A stretch of DNA of 64,000 bases from Pelagimonas phthalicica (GTDB lineage: Bacteria; Pseudomonadota; Alphaproteobacteria; Rhodobacterales; Rhodobacteraceae), in assembly GCF_004364805.1 (NCBI RefSeq), contig NZ_SOAP01000001.1:186001-250000 (forward strand), in the 5' to 3' direction. The notes under the pieces were generated by a model. It had not been told where the DNA came from and searched no databases. It saw only the letters and a list, made by a program, of their open reading frames with translations. The position numbers and the translations under genes are program-made. Positions 1 to 8,256 of the stretch are shown piece after piece. Positions within the stretch are counted from its first letter, which is position 1; each line of letters starts with the position of its first letter.

Positions 1-1
1 A

Positions 2-778
2 GTGAACGTGGCGATTGTCGGCAAATACGTTCAGCTCGAAGACGCCTATAAATCCATTGCCGAGGCGCTGACCCATGGCGGTATGGCCAACCGGGTCAAG
101 GTCAATGTGGAATGGGTCGATGCAGAGACTTTTGACCGCGAAGACGCCGCGCCGCATCTTGAGAAATTTGACGCCATCCTGGTGCCCGGCGGCTTTGGCG
201 AGCGCGGCACCGAAGGGAAAATCAAAGCGGCACAATTCGCGCGCGAAAACAACGTGCCTTATCTCGGCATCTGCCTTGGCATGCAAATGGCAGTGATCGA
301 AGCGGCCCGTAATGTCGCCGGTCTGACGGCTGCGGGGTCAGAAGAATTCGACCATGAAGCCGGGGAAAAACGTTTTGAACCGGTGGTTTACCACCTGAAA
401 GAATGGGTCCAGGGCAACGAAAAAGTCTCGCGCAAGGTGACGGATGCCAAGGGTGGCACCATGCGCCTGGGGGCCTATGATGCCGTGCTGGCCGAAGGAT
501 CGCGCGTCGCCAATGCCTATGGCACAACCACGATCGACGAGCGCCACCGCCACCGCTATGAGGTCGACATCAAGTATCGCGAACAGCTGGAAAAAGCCGG
601 GCTGCGCTTTTCGGGTATGTCCCCGGATGGCCGCCTGCCTGAGATCGTGGAATGGCCGGATCACCCATGGTTCATCGGCGTTCAGTACCATCCAGAGCTG
701 AAGTCCAAACCATTTGAGCCCCACCCCCTGTTCCGCGACTTTGTTCGTGCCGCGAAAGAGGCGTCTCGGTTGGTTTAG
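2..778 (+). CDS. pyrG: CTP synthase, C-terminal part (5' end outside window)
   Basis: CTP synthase makes CTP from UTP using ATP and glutamine in the cytoplasm. Only the last 258 residues are present, which is essentially the whole class I glutamine amidotransferase domain; the synthetase domain lies upstream of the window. The nucleophile Cys is visible in GICLGMQ at about residue 91 of the fragment, the PGGFGERG loop precedes it, and the His-Glu pair lies in GVQYHPE near residues 230-232. The GTG at position 2 is an internal valine codon, not a start. The stop codon at 776-778 overlaps the convergent neighbour's stop by four bases. Identification is very secure. Confidence 0.97.
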   Translation: MNVAIVGKYVQLEDAYKSIAEALTHGGMANRVKVNVEWVDAETFDREDAAPHLEKFDAILVPGGFGERGTEGKIKAAQFARENNVPYLGICLGMQMAVIEAARNVAGLTAAGSEEFDHEAGEKRFEPVVYHLKEWVQGNEKVSRKVTDAKGGTMRLGAYDAVLAEGSRVANAYGTTTIDERHRHRYEVDIKYREQLEKAGLRFSGMSPDGRLPEIVEWPDHPWFIGVQYHPELKSKPFEPHPLFRDFVRAAKEASRLV

Positions 779-1509
779 TCTGGCCTGTTGAAGTAGGGAG
801 GCCCGTCTAATCCTAGGGCACATATGCCGTGCAAAACGCCAACCAAAAAGGCCTCCCAATACATCATGTCGTGCCCTGCTAGAAAGATTGTATTAATAGT
901 TTCACCAATCATCTGGGCGTCTTTCGCGTTAACCTTGATCCGGCGCTCCTTTAGTCCCTTTTGAGACCTAAGGTATTCAAGATGCCGCTCGATTTCCTGC
1001 GGCATAAGGAACTTATTCACTCCTACTTCATACAAATGAACATATGGACGACGCACGTGTAATACTCTGTATCGTAAACGCTTTATCTCGTGGTCCAACC
1101 GCCTCGGAACAACAATTGTAAAACTATCAAAGGGCTGGCCAAAAAAATCGATATCTTGATTAATCGGGAAACTCGGTTTTGTTTCTTGCGCCTCATTCAG
1201 TAGCTCCCAAACCTTATTAGTAGAAACCCCGGCCGCTGCTCCGATCAAAACGTCAGTCAAACGGCCCGCAACCAGTTTTACCCTTAAAGTTTTTTTATCT
1301 TTTAGAGGAAAGAAACTCCTTAGATCGGACAAGTTATACTTGAATAAGAAACCCTGATCTTTCTCGATAACAATAGCCCGGACGTGTTCCGTTAAGACCA
1401 ATCCTGCAAGTCTTTCGAAATCGATTTCATATAGATCTTCGGCTTGTTCAAATGTAGCCCAAACTTCGTTTCCCATCTCTTTACTCTCGGCGCCAACTTT
1501 ACTTGTCAA
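775..1509 (-). CDS. Hypothetical protein, AT-rich orphan
   Basis: A 244-residue protein that I do not recognise. It has no signal peptide or clear membrane segment and looks soluble. It is rich in Lys, Arg, Phe and Leu, with a basic segment around residues 145-165 ([20 protein letters not shown]) and a hydrophobic, Met-rich region close to the C-terminus. Base composition is visibly more AT-rich than the flanking genes, and codons such as AAA, TTA and ATA are frequent, which suggests acquisition from elsewhere. It converges on pyrG with overlapping stop codons. I see no Shine-Dalgarno strong enough to fix the start, so the N-terminus is uncertain. The reading frame is long and intact, so I believe it is a real gene of unknown role. 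Confidence 0.6.
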   Translation of the reverse strand: MTSKVGAESKEMGNEVWATFEQAEDLYEIDFERLAGLVLTEHVRAIVIEKDQGFLFKYNLSDLRSFFPLKDKKTLRVKLVAGRLTDVLIGAAAGVSTNKVWELLNEAQETKPSFPINQDIDFFGQPFDSFTIVVPRRLDHEIKRLRYRVLHVRRPYVHLYEVGVNKFLMPQEIERHLEYLRSQKGLKERRIKVNAKDAQMIGETINTIFLAGHDMMYWEAFLVGVLHGICALGLDGPPYFNRPD

Positions 1510-1594
1510 ACTAGGGTTCTCTTAAAACGTATCAAATGTCCTGTGTATGAAAAATTGACCTTTACCTATGTCGGCAGGTTACGTCAGGCGGGGC

Positions 1595-2059
1595 TTAAGA
1601 CCAAGTTTCAACCAAACAGATCCACCCACTCACCGCCTCGCACTCCGCCGGCCCGACGCGTTCCCCCATCAGGTACAAGAACCCGGCAAAGCCGAAGCCA
1701 TGGGTGAACAGAACCATGCGGGCGCGGCCGTCATGGGCGGTGCGGGAGAGGGCTGCGTTTAAATCCGGAAAGCCTCGGTTCAGGCGGCGGAATTCGCGGC
1801 TCATGGTGGTGGCGATGTCGTAATGCTGGCGCAGGGCCTGGGCATTGACATAGGTAAAAGCTGCAATCGCGATCACAAACAACCCGCCAAACCCGGTGCC
1901 AATCTCGCCCGGATAGAAATGCAAAAAACCAAAGAGCGGAATGTAGGAGGTGATGAACATGCCCCAGATGAAATCAATCTTCTGCCAGATCATCACATAG
2001 ACCCTAAGGTACTCAAACAGTTCCTTTTCCTGGTTGTCGCGATCGATTGGGCCGCTCAT
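1595..2059 (-). CDS. Small hypothetical membrane protein
   Basis: About 154 residues from the chosen ATG at 2059, which has an AGGAG ten bases upstream. The open frame extends to 2164, but longer starts would run into the rlmJ start on the other strand. Two hydrophobic segments are clear: one near residues 30-50 (IWGMFITSYIPLFGFLHF) and one directly after it (GGLFVIAIAAF). A shorter, weaker one lies near residue 130 (ARMVLFTHGFGFAGFLYLMG). Between them is an Arg-rich soluble stretch (MSREFRRLNRGF). The family is not recognised and no catalytic motif is visible. It is transcribed divergently from rlmJ. An integral inner-membrane location is inferred from hydropathy only. Confidence 0.6.
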   Translation of the reverse strand: MSGPIDRDNQEKELFEYLRVYVMIWQKIDFIWGMFITSYIPLFGFLHFYPGEIGTGFGGLFVIAIAAFTYVNAQALRQHYDIATTMSREFRRLNRGFPDLNAALSRTAHDGRARMVLFTHGFGFAGFLYLMGERVGPAECEAVSGWICLVETWS

Positions 2060-2162
2060 CTCTTGAATGCTCCTGATAAAATCCACGCCAAGTGGTACCG
2101 GAAGGTTTGCCATTTGTACAAGCGGTGGAATTCCGGATAAAAGCGCAGAAAACGAGGGCCCC

Positions 2163-2939
2163 ATGCTATCATATCAACACAGTTTTCATGCCGGAAATCT
2201 GGCGGATGTGCACAAGCATGCATTGCTGGCCTGGGTGCTGGACTACCTGACGCGCAAGGACAAACCGCTGAGCTATATCGAGAGCCATGCGGGGCGCGGG
2301 CTCTATGATCTCAGCGATAAGGACGCCACCAAAACCGGCGAGGCGGCGCAGGGTATTCTGAAAATTGCCAATTGGTTTGGTGCAGACAGCCCGTATTTGC
2401 GGGCTTTGGACCAAACCCGCGCGGCGCATGGGGCGCAGGCCTATCCGGGGTCTCCTCTCATCGCGCAAGCGCTGCTGCGCGACACGGATCGCCTGCATCT
2501 GGCCGAATTGCATCCGGGCGAACATGCCGAGTTGCGCAAGAATTGCCGCGCCAGAAACACCAAGATCCATCAGCAGGATGGTTTGGAACTGGCGCAAAGC
2601 CTCGCCCCGCCTGATCCACGCCGAGGGGTTTTGCTGATCGACCCGCCTTGGGAGATCAAGAGCGACTATCAAACCATCCCAAAGGCGCTGCAACAGATCC
2701 ATCGACGTTGGAATGTCGGTGTGTTGATCCTGTGGTATCCGATCCTAAGTGACAAACGCCATGCGGGCATGGTCGAGGCGCTAAAAACCAGCTTTCCCGA
2801 GGCGCTTTGCCATGAGGTTACCTTCCCCCCCGCGCGCAAAGGTCATGGTATGATCGGGTCGGGCATGTTTGTGATCAACCCGCCCTGGGGGCTGGATGAC
2901 TATGCGGCAAGCTTGACACAGAACTTCAATCAGTTGTGA
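2163..2939 (+). CDS. rlmJ: 23S rRNA (adenine-N6)-methyltransferase RlmJ
   Basis: RlmJ methylates N6 of adenine 2030 (E. coli numbering) in 23S rRNA using S-adenosylmethionine. The start at 2163 gives the family hallmark N-terminus MLSYQHSFHAGN followed by DVHKH. The amino-methyltransferase motif, DPPY in the consensus, is DPPW here at residues 160-163 within LLIDPPWE. The length of 258 residues is close to the usual ~280. A longer frame upstream exists but would overlap the divergent membrane protein and lacks family similarity. The protein is cytoplasmic. The Trp in place of Tyr in the motif is tolerated in several RlmJ proteins and is not by itself evidence of inactivity. Confidence 0.93.
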   Translation: MLSYQHSFHAGNLADVHKHALLAWVLDYLTRKDKPLSYIESHAGRGLYDLSDKDATKTGEAAQGILKIANWFGADSPYLRALDQTRAAHGAQAYPGSPLIAQALLRDTDRLHLAELHPGEHAELRKNCRARNTKIHQQDGLELAQSLAPPDPRRGVLLIDPPWEIKSDYQTIPKALQQIHRRWNVGVLILWYPILSDKRHAGMVEALKTSFPEALCHEVTFPPARKGHGMIGSGMFVINPPWGLDDYAASLTQNFNQL

Positions 2940-3004
2940 TAGCTATGGAGTGAACCTACCTCATATGGTAGGTTTGCGCGACCTGATTAGGGAAGGATGC
3001 CCCG

Positions 3005-3448
3005 ATGCTCGAGCAGCTGACACAGTTCTTTCAACGCAAACACGCGCCCGAAGCCCCGCTGCCCAAGCCGGATGCAAAACTGGCCCTGGGGACGCTTTTG
3101 GTGCGCGTGGCCATGGCCGACAAAGCCTATCTGTTTGAAGAGATCGAGCAGATCGACCGCATTCTTGCCAAGGCTTATGATCTGAACCCAATCGAAGCCG
3201 CCAAGATGCGCGCCACCTGCGAAAAGCTCGCCTTTTCGGTAGAGAATGACGAGGACATGGCAGCGTTGATCCGCGACAGCGTCGATTACGACCATCGCCG
3301 CGAAAAGGTCGAGGCGCTGTGGCAGGTGGTGCTGGCTGATGGCATCACGGATGAGCGCGAGGCCGCCCTGGTCGATTTGATCGAAAAGGTGCTTGGCGTG
3401 GATGCGGACCATTCCGAAGCGGCGCGTTTGGCGGCTTCTATTCCGTGA
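3005..3448 (+). CDS. TerB-like (tellurite resistance family) protein, copy 1
   Basis: A 147-residue all-helical soluble protein of the TerB-like superfamily (DjlA/TerB fold). It has the typical acidic pattern LLVRVAMADKAYLFEEIEQIDRIL (about residues 29-52) and a second half-repeat EALWQVVLADGITDEREAALVDLIEKVL. In the family the Asp/Glu residues of these two 'ADG/ADK..DE..E' segments form a metal-binding acidic patch. It lies directly upstream of a second TerB-like gene with the same architecture, so the pair looks like a tandem duplication. The start ATG at 3005 follows a GGAAGG at about the right distance. The cellular role of stand-alone TerB proteins is not established, and the tellurite name should not be taken as function. 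Confidence 0.85.
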   Translation: MLEQLTQFFQRKHAPEAPLPKPDAKLALGTLLVRVAMADKAYLFEEIEQIDRILAKAYDLNPIEAAKMRATCEKLAFSVENDEDMAALIRDSVDYDHRREKVEALWQVVLADGITDEREAALVDLIEKVLGVDADHSEAARLAASIP

Positions 3449-3499
3449 AAGCGCGACGGGTGATTGAGCAAAGCCCAATCGCCCCCTATATGTCATCCC

Positions 3500-3940
3500 A
3501 TGTTTGGATCCTTCTTTGCCCGCCTGACCGCCGCCCAGCCCGGATCGCTTCCGGCTGAGGATTGTCGCCTTGCCTTGACCGCGCTTTTGGTGCGGGTTGC
3601 CCGCTCTGATGGGCATTATGACAAGGACGAACAGGCGCGCATTCTTGAGGTGACGCAGGCGCGCTATGAGCTGTCAGAGGCGGATGCGTTGACTTTGCGT
3701 AGCGAAGCCGAAGCGCTGGAGGAAGAAGCCCCAGACACCGTGCGGTTCACCCGCGACATCAAAGAGGCGGTGCCGATCGAGGAACGTGTCAAGGTAATCG
3801 AAGCGCTCTGGCAGGTGGCCCTGGCAGATGGTCAACGCGACGAACACGAAGATGCCTTGCTTCGACTGGTTGCCTCGATGCTTGGCATTAATGACCGCGA
3901 CAATGCGCTGGCGCGTCAAAGGGTTGAGCGCCAGTCATGA
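3500..3940 (+). CDS. TerB-like protein, copy 2
   Basis: A 146-residue paralogue of the preceding gene, with the same two acidic half-repeats: LLVRVARSDGHYDKDEQARIL and EALWQVALADGQRDEHEDALLRLV. The ATG at 3500 (MFGSFFARL) is chosen because it aligns with the N-terminus of the first copy. The frame also contains an upstream TTG at 3464 that is a poor start. The stop overlaps the next gene's ATG by four bases (ATGA), indicating translational coupling to the PhnD-like gene. The two TerB genes and the PhnD-like gene therefore form a likely operon. Biochemical role unknown. Confidence 0.85.
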   Translation: MFGSFFARLTAAQPGSLPAEDCRLALTALLVRVARSDGHYDKDEQARILEVTQARYELSEADALTLRSEAEALEEEAPDTVRFTRDIKEAVPIEERVKVIEALWQVALADGQRDEHEDALLRLVASMLGINDRDNALARQRVERQS

Positions 3941-4692
3941 TCGCCACCCTCCCCATGTATGACCGCCCTGAAACCATGGCGACAAATGACAGACTTTGGG
4001 GTTTGATCCGCGAAGAATTGGGTTTTGGTCCGGATGAATTAACCCGGTCAGATGATCTTTGGGACCTGTGGACCTCACCCGATCTGGTTCTGGCTCAGAC
4101 CTGCAACCTGCCCTATCGGTTGCGTTTGCATGGCAAGGTGCAGCTCATTGGTAGCCCTGATTACCAACTGCCCGGCTGTCCGCCGGGGTATTACAATTCG
4201 GTGCTGATCGCGCGTGCAAATGACCATCGCTCTCTGCCCGAGCTTTTGGCCGCGCGGGTTTTGATCAATCAGGATCACAGCCAATCCGGTTTTGGCGCCC
4301 TTTGGTTTCATGCCGCCGATCTTGGCACCCAGCCGAATGTGACCGGTGAGACTGGCGGGCATGTCAGATCTGCCCATGCGGTGGCCGAAGGCCATGGTGA
4401 TCTCGCGGCCCTCGACGCCATGAGCTGGCGTTTGATCAAACGTCACGATCCCCATGCCGCCGAGCTGCGCGAAGTGGCTCGCACGGTGCCAACCCCAGCC
4501 ACGCCATTCATCACCAGCCTGTCGCAAAACCCCGCTCTGATTCGGGCTGCGATGCAACGCGCCATTGCACGACTCGATGAAAAAACACGCGAAGCGATCT
4601 CTTTGTATGCAATTTGTGCACTCAAGGAGTCGACCTATCTGGACCTTCCAAACCCGCCAGCACTGCAATTTGCGCAGGTTAACGCCTCGTAA
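3937..4692 (+). CDS. PhnD/SsuA-like phosphonate-type substrate-binding domain protein lacking a signal peptide
   Basis: A 251-residue protein matching the PhnD/transferrin-like periplasmic-binding fold (COG3221 type). The N-terminal IATLPMYDRPE corresponds to the family's first strand, followed by QTCNLPY, SPDYQLPGCPPGYYNS and the INQDHSQSGF ligand loop. Unlike transporter-bound homologues it begins directly with the mature fold and has no signal peptide or lipobox, so it should be cytoplasmic. No cognate permease is adjacent; the ABC genes that follow belong to a different, polar amino-acid class. It overlaps the TerB-like gene by four bases. Possible roles are ligand sensing or a domain partner of the TerB pair; these are inferences. 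The fold assignment is good, the function unknown. Confidence 0.8.
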   Translation: MIATLPMYDRPETMATNDRLWGLIREELGFGPDELTRSDDLWDLWTSPDLVLAQTCNLPYRLRLHGKVQLIGSPDYQLPGCPPGYYNSVLIARANDHRSLPELLAARVLINQDHSQSGFGALWFHAADLGTQPNVTGETGGHVRSAHAVAEGHGDLAALDAMSWRLIKRHDPHAAELREVARTVPTPATPFITSLSQNPALIRAAMQRAIARLDEKTREAISLYAICALKESTYLDLPNPPALQFAQVNAS

Positions 4693-4791
4693 ACCCTCTT
4701 TTGACTGCACTGAACGGGCGTTTTGCGCATTGCATCGGGTTTGAGTTTTGCTGCACTCTGCCCGGCAACGCCCATTTGCCTAAGGTGCTCC

Positions 4792-5568
4792 GTGACTGCC
4801 AGCAGCCCCGTTATCGAAATTCGCAATCTCCACAAAGCCTATGGGTCATTGGAGGTCTTGAAAGGGGTCGACATCACCGCCCATGCCGGCGACGTGGTGT
4901 CCTTGATCGGCTCATCCGGCTCTGGAAAATCCACCTTGCTGCGTTGCTGCAACCTGCTTGAGGACAGCCAGCAGGGCGACATCCTGTTCAAGGGCGAAGC
5001 CGTGACCTGGAAAGGTCAGGGATTGGCCCGCGTGCCCGCGGACCCAAAACAAGTGCTGCGCATTCGCACAAACCTGTCGATGGTGTTTCAGCAGTTCAAC
5101 CTTTGGGCCCATATGACCATTCTGCAAAACGTTATGGAGGCTCCGGTCACTGTGCTGGGCCGTGACCGCGATGAGGTCGAAGCGGCAGCGCGCAAGTATC
5201 TCGACAAGGTTGGGATTGGCGACAAATGCGATGTCTATCCGGCGCAGCTTTCGGGGGGGCAGCAACAGCGCGCGGCGATTGCGCGCGGATTGTGCATGGA
5301 ACCCGAAGCGCTGCTGTTTGACGAACCCACCAGCGCGCTGGACCCGGAATTGGAACAAGAGGTTGTCAAAGTCATCAAGGATCTGGCGCAAGAGGGGCGC
5401 ACGATGCTGATCGTGACTCATGACATGAAGATGGCCGCCGATGTGTCTGACCATGTGGTCTTTCTTCATCAGGGGCTTATCGAAGAAGAGGGCGCGCCAG
5501 ATCAGCTGTTTGGCGCACCAAAATCAGAGCGGCTTCGGGGTTTCCTGAAATCAACCACTCACATTTAG
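4792..5568 (+). CDS. Polar amino-acid-type ABC transporter, ATP-binding protein (HisP/AapP-like)
   Basis: The ATPase subunit of a polar amino-acid uptake (PAAT) ABC importer, on the inner face of the cytoplasmic membrane. Walker A GSSGSGKST is at residues 40-48, the signature LSGGQQQRAAIARGL at about 160, Walker B LLFDEPTSALD next, and the switch His in IVTHDM. The insertion between Walker A and the Q-loop (KQVLRIRTNLSMVFQQFNLW) is the HisP type. I chose the GTG at 4792 (VTASSPVIEI) because it has an AAGG seven bases upstream and gives the normal family length of 258 residues; upstream codons are not family-like. It is the first gene of a transporter set with the binding protein and two permeases downstream on the same strand. 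Confidence 0.93.
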   Translation: MTASSPVIEIRNLHKAYGSLEVLKGVDITAHAGDVVSLIGSSGSGKSTLLRCCNLLEDSQQGDILFKGEAVTWKGQGLARVPADPKQVLRIRTNLSMVFQQFNLWAHMTILQNVMEAPVTVLGRDRDEVEAAARKYLDKVGIGDKCDVYPAQLSGGQQQRAAIARGLCMEPEALLFDEPTSALDPELEQEVVKVIKDLAQEGRTMLIVTHDMKMAADVSDHVVFLHQGLIEEEGAPDQLFGAPKSERLRGFLKSTTHI

Positions 5569-5605
5569 AAAGGCCCGGGTAAGGGTCAAAACTAGGGAGC
5601 GAACT

Positions 5606-6328
5606 ATGAAAAACCTACTGATCGGAACAGCAGCCCTTGCCATGATGGCGGGCGCGGCCTTTGCCGAAACCACCGTGCGTCTGGGCACCGAGGGGGCCTA
5701 CCCTCCGTATAACTTCCTCAACGATGCGGGCGAAGTTGACGGGTTTGAGCGCGAGCTGGGTGACGAGCTGTGCAAGCGCGCCGAGGTGACCTGTGAATGG
5801 GTGACCAATGATTGGGACAGCATCATTCCCAACCTGGTTTCCTCGAACTATGACGCGATCATCGCGGGCATGTCGATCACAGCCGAACGCGCCGAAGTCG
5901 TTGACTTCTCGCAGAACTACACACCTCCATCGCCCTCCGCCTATGCGGCCATGTCTGACGATGCCGACCTGAAGGGCGGGATCATCGCGGCACAGACCGG
6001 CACAATCCAGGCCAACCACGTGGTCGATACCGGCGCAACCCTGCTGGAATTCCCGACACCGGATGAAACCATCGCAGCGGTAAAATCCGGCGAGGCTGAC
6101 GCGGTTATCGCCGACAAAGACTATCTGATCCCAGAGGTCGAAGCCGCTGCTGAGCTGAAATTCGTTGGCGAAGACGTGCCTTTGGGCGGCGGTATCGGCA
6201 TGGCCTTCCGCAAGTCCGACCCGGAACTGCGCGGCAAGTTCGACGCGGCGATTGCCTCGATGAAAGAGGACGGCACGCTGAACGAAATGATCATCAAATG
6301 GCTGGGCGAGGAATCTCCCCGCTTCTGA
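5606..6328 (+). CDS. ABC transporter substrate-binding protein, family 3 (HisJ/ArtJ-like)
   Basis: A 240-residue periplasmic binding protein with a classic Sec signal peptide (MKNLLIGTAALAMMAGAAFA, cleavage after AFA). The mature part opens with TVRLGTEGAYPPYNFLNDAG, the conserved first segment of SBP_bac_3 proteins, and contains DWDSIIPNLVSSNYDAIIAGMSIT. HisJ/ArtJ/LAO-type proteins bind basic or polar amino acids. Here the ligand is unknown, although the downstream gamma-glutamyl-type enzymes suggest an amine or amino acid with a free amino group. GGAG lies six bases before the ATG. The gene is followed by two GC-rich hairpins before the permease genes, the usual arrangement for making more binding protein than permease. 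Confidence 0.93.
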   Translation: MKNLLIGTAALAMMAGAAFAETTVRLGTEGAYPPYNFLNDAGEVDGFERELGDELCKRAEVTCEWVTNDWDSIIPNLVSSNYDAIIAGMSITAERAEVVDFSQNYTPPSPSAYAAMSDDADLKGGIIAAQTGTIQANHVVDTGATLLEFPTPDETIAAVKSGEADAVIADKDYLIPEVEAAAELKFVGEDVPLGGGIGMAFRKSDPELRGKFDAAIASMKEDGTLNEMIIKWLGEESPRF

Positions 6329-6337
6329 TCCGTGATC

Positions 6338-6390
6338 GGGGCGCGGCTCGCGCCCCCTTTTGACATGACGCGACGGGGAATGCCCCGTCG
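6338..6390 (+). terminator. Two tandem hairpins between binding protein and permease genes
   Basis: Directly after the binding-protein stop, an 8-bp perfect stem (GGGGCGCG / CGCGCCCC, arms 6338-6345 and 6349-6356, loop GCT) is followed by CTTTT. A second 8-bp perfect stem (CGACGGGG / CCCCGTCG, arms 6371-6378 and 6383-6390) follows. The first looks like a partial Rho-independent terminator or 3'-end stabiliser, which would raise binding-protein mRNA relative to the permease mRNA. Assignment is from sequence only. Confidence 0.6.
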
Positions 6391-6395
6391 CCAAC

Positions 6396-7295
6396 ATGAC
6401 GAGGTCCGTCATTTTCGGCTATTGCGCAAATCCCGAAACGCTGGAAGGCATTGCCTGGCTGTCGTGCTTTTTGACGACGGGCAAACACATGTCTTTCTAT
6501 GTGTCCTTTGGCACGGTCCTTCTCTTGTTGGCGATCACCGCGCCCACCGCTTTGCTGTTCGGTTTTGGCGGAGCATCGGCGGCGCGTTCGCGTATTGCGC
6601 CTCTGTCCTGGTTTGGTCGCGGCTATATTGCAGTGGTGCGCGGCGTGCCGGATATCGCGTTTTTCCTGTTCTTTGTCATAGCCTTGGATCAGGGTTTTGA
6701 ATGGCTGCGCCATCAGGCGCTATGCCCCGATTGGGACGAACCCATCCGGCAGGGCAATGATTTTGTGGTTTGCGCGGCGGCCAAGCTGCCTCTGTCAACG
6801 GCAGATCAATGGGTACATGAAGTCTATGGATTTTTCCTTGCGGTGCTGACCTTTGCCATCGTCTTTGGAGCCTTTGCCGCCAATGTGTTGTTTGGTGCCA
6901 TGCGCGCAGTGCCCCATGCGCAGCTGGAAACCGCTGCCGCCTATGGTATGACGCCGCGCCAAACCTTCTGGCGCGTTTTGGTACCACAAATGTGGGTCTA
7001 TGCCCTGCCCGGCCTGTCCAACCTTTGGATGGTTTTGATCAAAGCCACGCCGCTGCTGTTCCTGCTCGGCGTCGAAGACATTGTGTTCTGGGCGCGTGAA
7101 TTGGGTGGCTCCAAAACAGCGCGCTTTACCGATTACCCACACGGGGATTGGCGCATGTGGTATTTCCTTGGCCTGTTGGTGTTCTACCTTGCCTTCACTA
7201 GGGTGTCCGAGATTGTGCTGGATCGGTTGATGAAGCGCCTGACCCGGGGACAGGCCACAGCAGGTGGTGAAGCGCAACGAAAGGCGGCGGCATGA
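6396..7295 (+). CDS. ABC transporter permease (HisQ-like) with an enlarged loop
   Basis: A 299-residue inner-membrane permease of the polar amino-acid class. The EAA cytoplasmic loop that contacts the ATPase is clear (LETAAAYGMTPRQTFWRVLVPQ, starting near residue 175). Hydrophobic spans occur near residues 33-57, 70-100, 145-170, 200-230 and 255-280. The protein is about 70 residues longer than HisQ. The extra sequence lies mainly around residues 100-140 (QALCPDWDEP to STADQWVHE) between the early membrane spans and contains two Cys. The start ATG at 6396 sits just after the second intergenic hairpin and has only a weak Shine-Dalgarno, so initiation a little downstream is possible. It pairs with the permease at 7387. 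Confidence 0.88.
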   Translation: MTRSVIFGYCANPETLEGIAWLSCFLTTGKHMSFYVSFGTVLLLLAITAPTALLFGFGGASAARSRIAPLSWFGRGYIAVVRGVPDIAFFLFFVIALDQGFEWLRHQALCPDWDEPIRQGNDFVVCAAAKLPLSTADQWVHEVYGFFLAVLTFAIVFGAFAANVLFGAMRAVPHAQLETAAAYGMTPRQTFWRVLVPQMWVYALPGLSNLWMVLIKATPLLFLLGVEDIVFWARELGGSKTARFTDYPHGDWRMWYFLGLLVFYLAFTRVSEIVLDRLMKRLTRGQATAGGEAQRKAAA

Positions 7296-7311
7296 ACGGC
7301 GCGGTTGAATT

Positions 7312-7373
7312 GGGGCGCTGCCCCGCCCCGAGCAAGCTCGGGACTCCCCGGGATATTTTTGGCCCAGAGAAAC
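7312..7373 (+). repeat. Dispersed GC-rich hairpin repeat, copy A
   Basis: A ~62-bp intergenic unit between the two permease genes. It starts with GGGGCGCTGCCCC, contains the hairpin CCCGAGC-AA-GCTCGGG, then ACTCCCCGGGATATTTTTGG and ends CCCAGAGAAA. The same unit recurs at 11708 (direct) and 29269 (inverted), with a partial relative at 18741. It sits inside an operon here, so it is unlikely to be a full terminator. Confidence 0.85.
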
Positions 7374-7386
7374 AGGGGCGTGGCGC

Positions 7387-8193
7387 ATGAGCTGTTGGCA
7401 GACGATTGCGGATTATGGGCTGCGGTCCTTGGGCTATGGCGAGCGGTTGTTGCCGCGCGGCGATTTTACCCTGTGCCAACAATTCACCCTGATCGGGTCC
7501 GGCATGATCTGGAACATCTATTTTGGCGTGCTGGCGCTGTTGGCAGGGTTCTTTTTGGCCACCGCCTTGGCCCTGGGCAAGGCGAGCCGGGTTTGGCTGC
7601 TGCGCAAAGCTTCAGAGTGGTTCATCTTTGTGTTTCGCGGCTCGCCGCTGTTTATCCAGTTCTTCTTTGCCTATTTCCTGTTTGTGTCGTTGAAAAGCGC
7701 GGTTCCAGCGCTGGCTCCTTTCACCGCCGCCTGGCTTGGGGCGCTGGTGGTGCTGTTCCTGAACACCGCCGCCTATACCGGTGAGATTTTCTATGGCGCT
7801 CTCCTGTCGATCCCCAAGGGGGATACCGAGGCGGCGGATGCCTATGGGTTTTCAGGCTGGAACAAGTTTCGCAAGATCACCTGGCCGACCATGCTGCGCC
7901 TGGCCTGGCCCGCCTATACCAATGAAGCGATCTTTTTGTTTCACGCAACGACGCTGGTGTTCTTTTCCGGATTTCCAGCGCTGAGGCAGCGCGGTGATGC
8001 CCTTTACTACGCCAATTACTTTGCCGACAAGACCTTTAACCCGTTCATCCCCTACCCCATCCTCGCCGGATATTTCATCCTGCTGACACTGGCGGTAATC
8101 GGAGTTTATGGGGTTGTGAACGCGCGGTTGAACCGGCATTTGCCACGAAATGACCGTCCTAAGCTGAAAATTCGACCAAAGCTCATTCGCTAA
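7387..8193 (+). CDS. ABC transporter permease (HisM-like)
   Basis: The second permease of the PAAT-type importer, 268 residues. The EAA loop is seen as TEAADAYGFSGWNKFRKITWPTMLR (about residues 142-166). Hydrophobic spans lie near residues 38-60, 75-100, 112-130, 178-200 and 218-240. It has an N-terminal extension relative to HisM (MSCWQTIADYGLRSLGYGER and onward). This matches the enlarged partner permease and suggests a subfamily with bigger periplasmic portions. It is separated from the first permease by the dispersed hairpin repeat but remains on the same strand. It should form a heterodimer with the 6396 gene product around the ATPase dimer. Confidence 0.88.
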   Translation: MSCWQTIADYGLRSLGYGERLLPRGDFTLCQQFTLIGSGMIWNIYFGVLALLAGFFLATALALGKASRVWLLRKASEWFIFVFRGSPLFIQFFFAYFLFVSLKSAVPALAPFTAAWLGALVVLFLNTAAYTGEIFYGALLSIPKGDTEAADAYGFSGWNKFRKITWPTMLRLAWPAYTNEAIFLFHATTLVFFSGFPALRQRGDALYYANYFADKTFNPFIPYPILAGYFILLTLAVIGVYGVVNARLNRHLPRNDRPKLKIRPKLIR

Positions 8194-8256
8194 GGTCAAG
8201 CTGGGCGGCAGAGCTGTGGAAGGCTCTTGCCAGCGAGAATTTGCGCGCCTAGAGTG

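Noticed and set aside
2-4. GTG at the start of the window as a start codon for the CTP synthase fragment
   Set aside because: The frame is the glutaminase half of a 540-residue protein; the GTG is a valine inside it.
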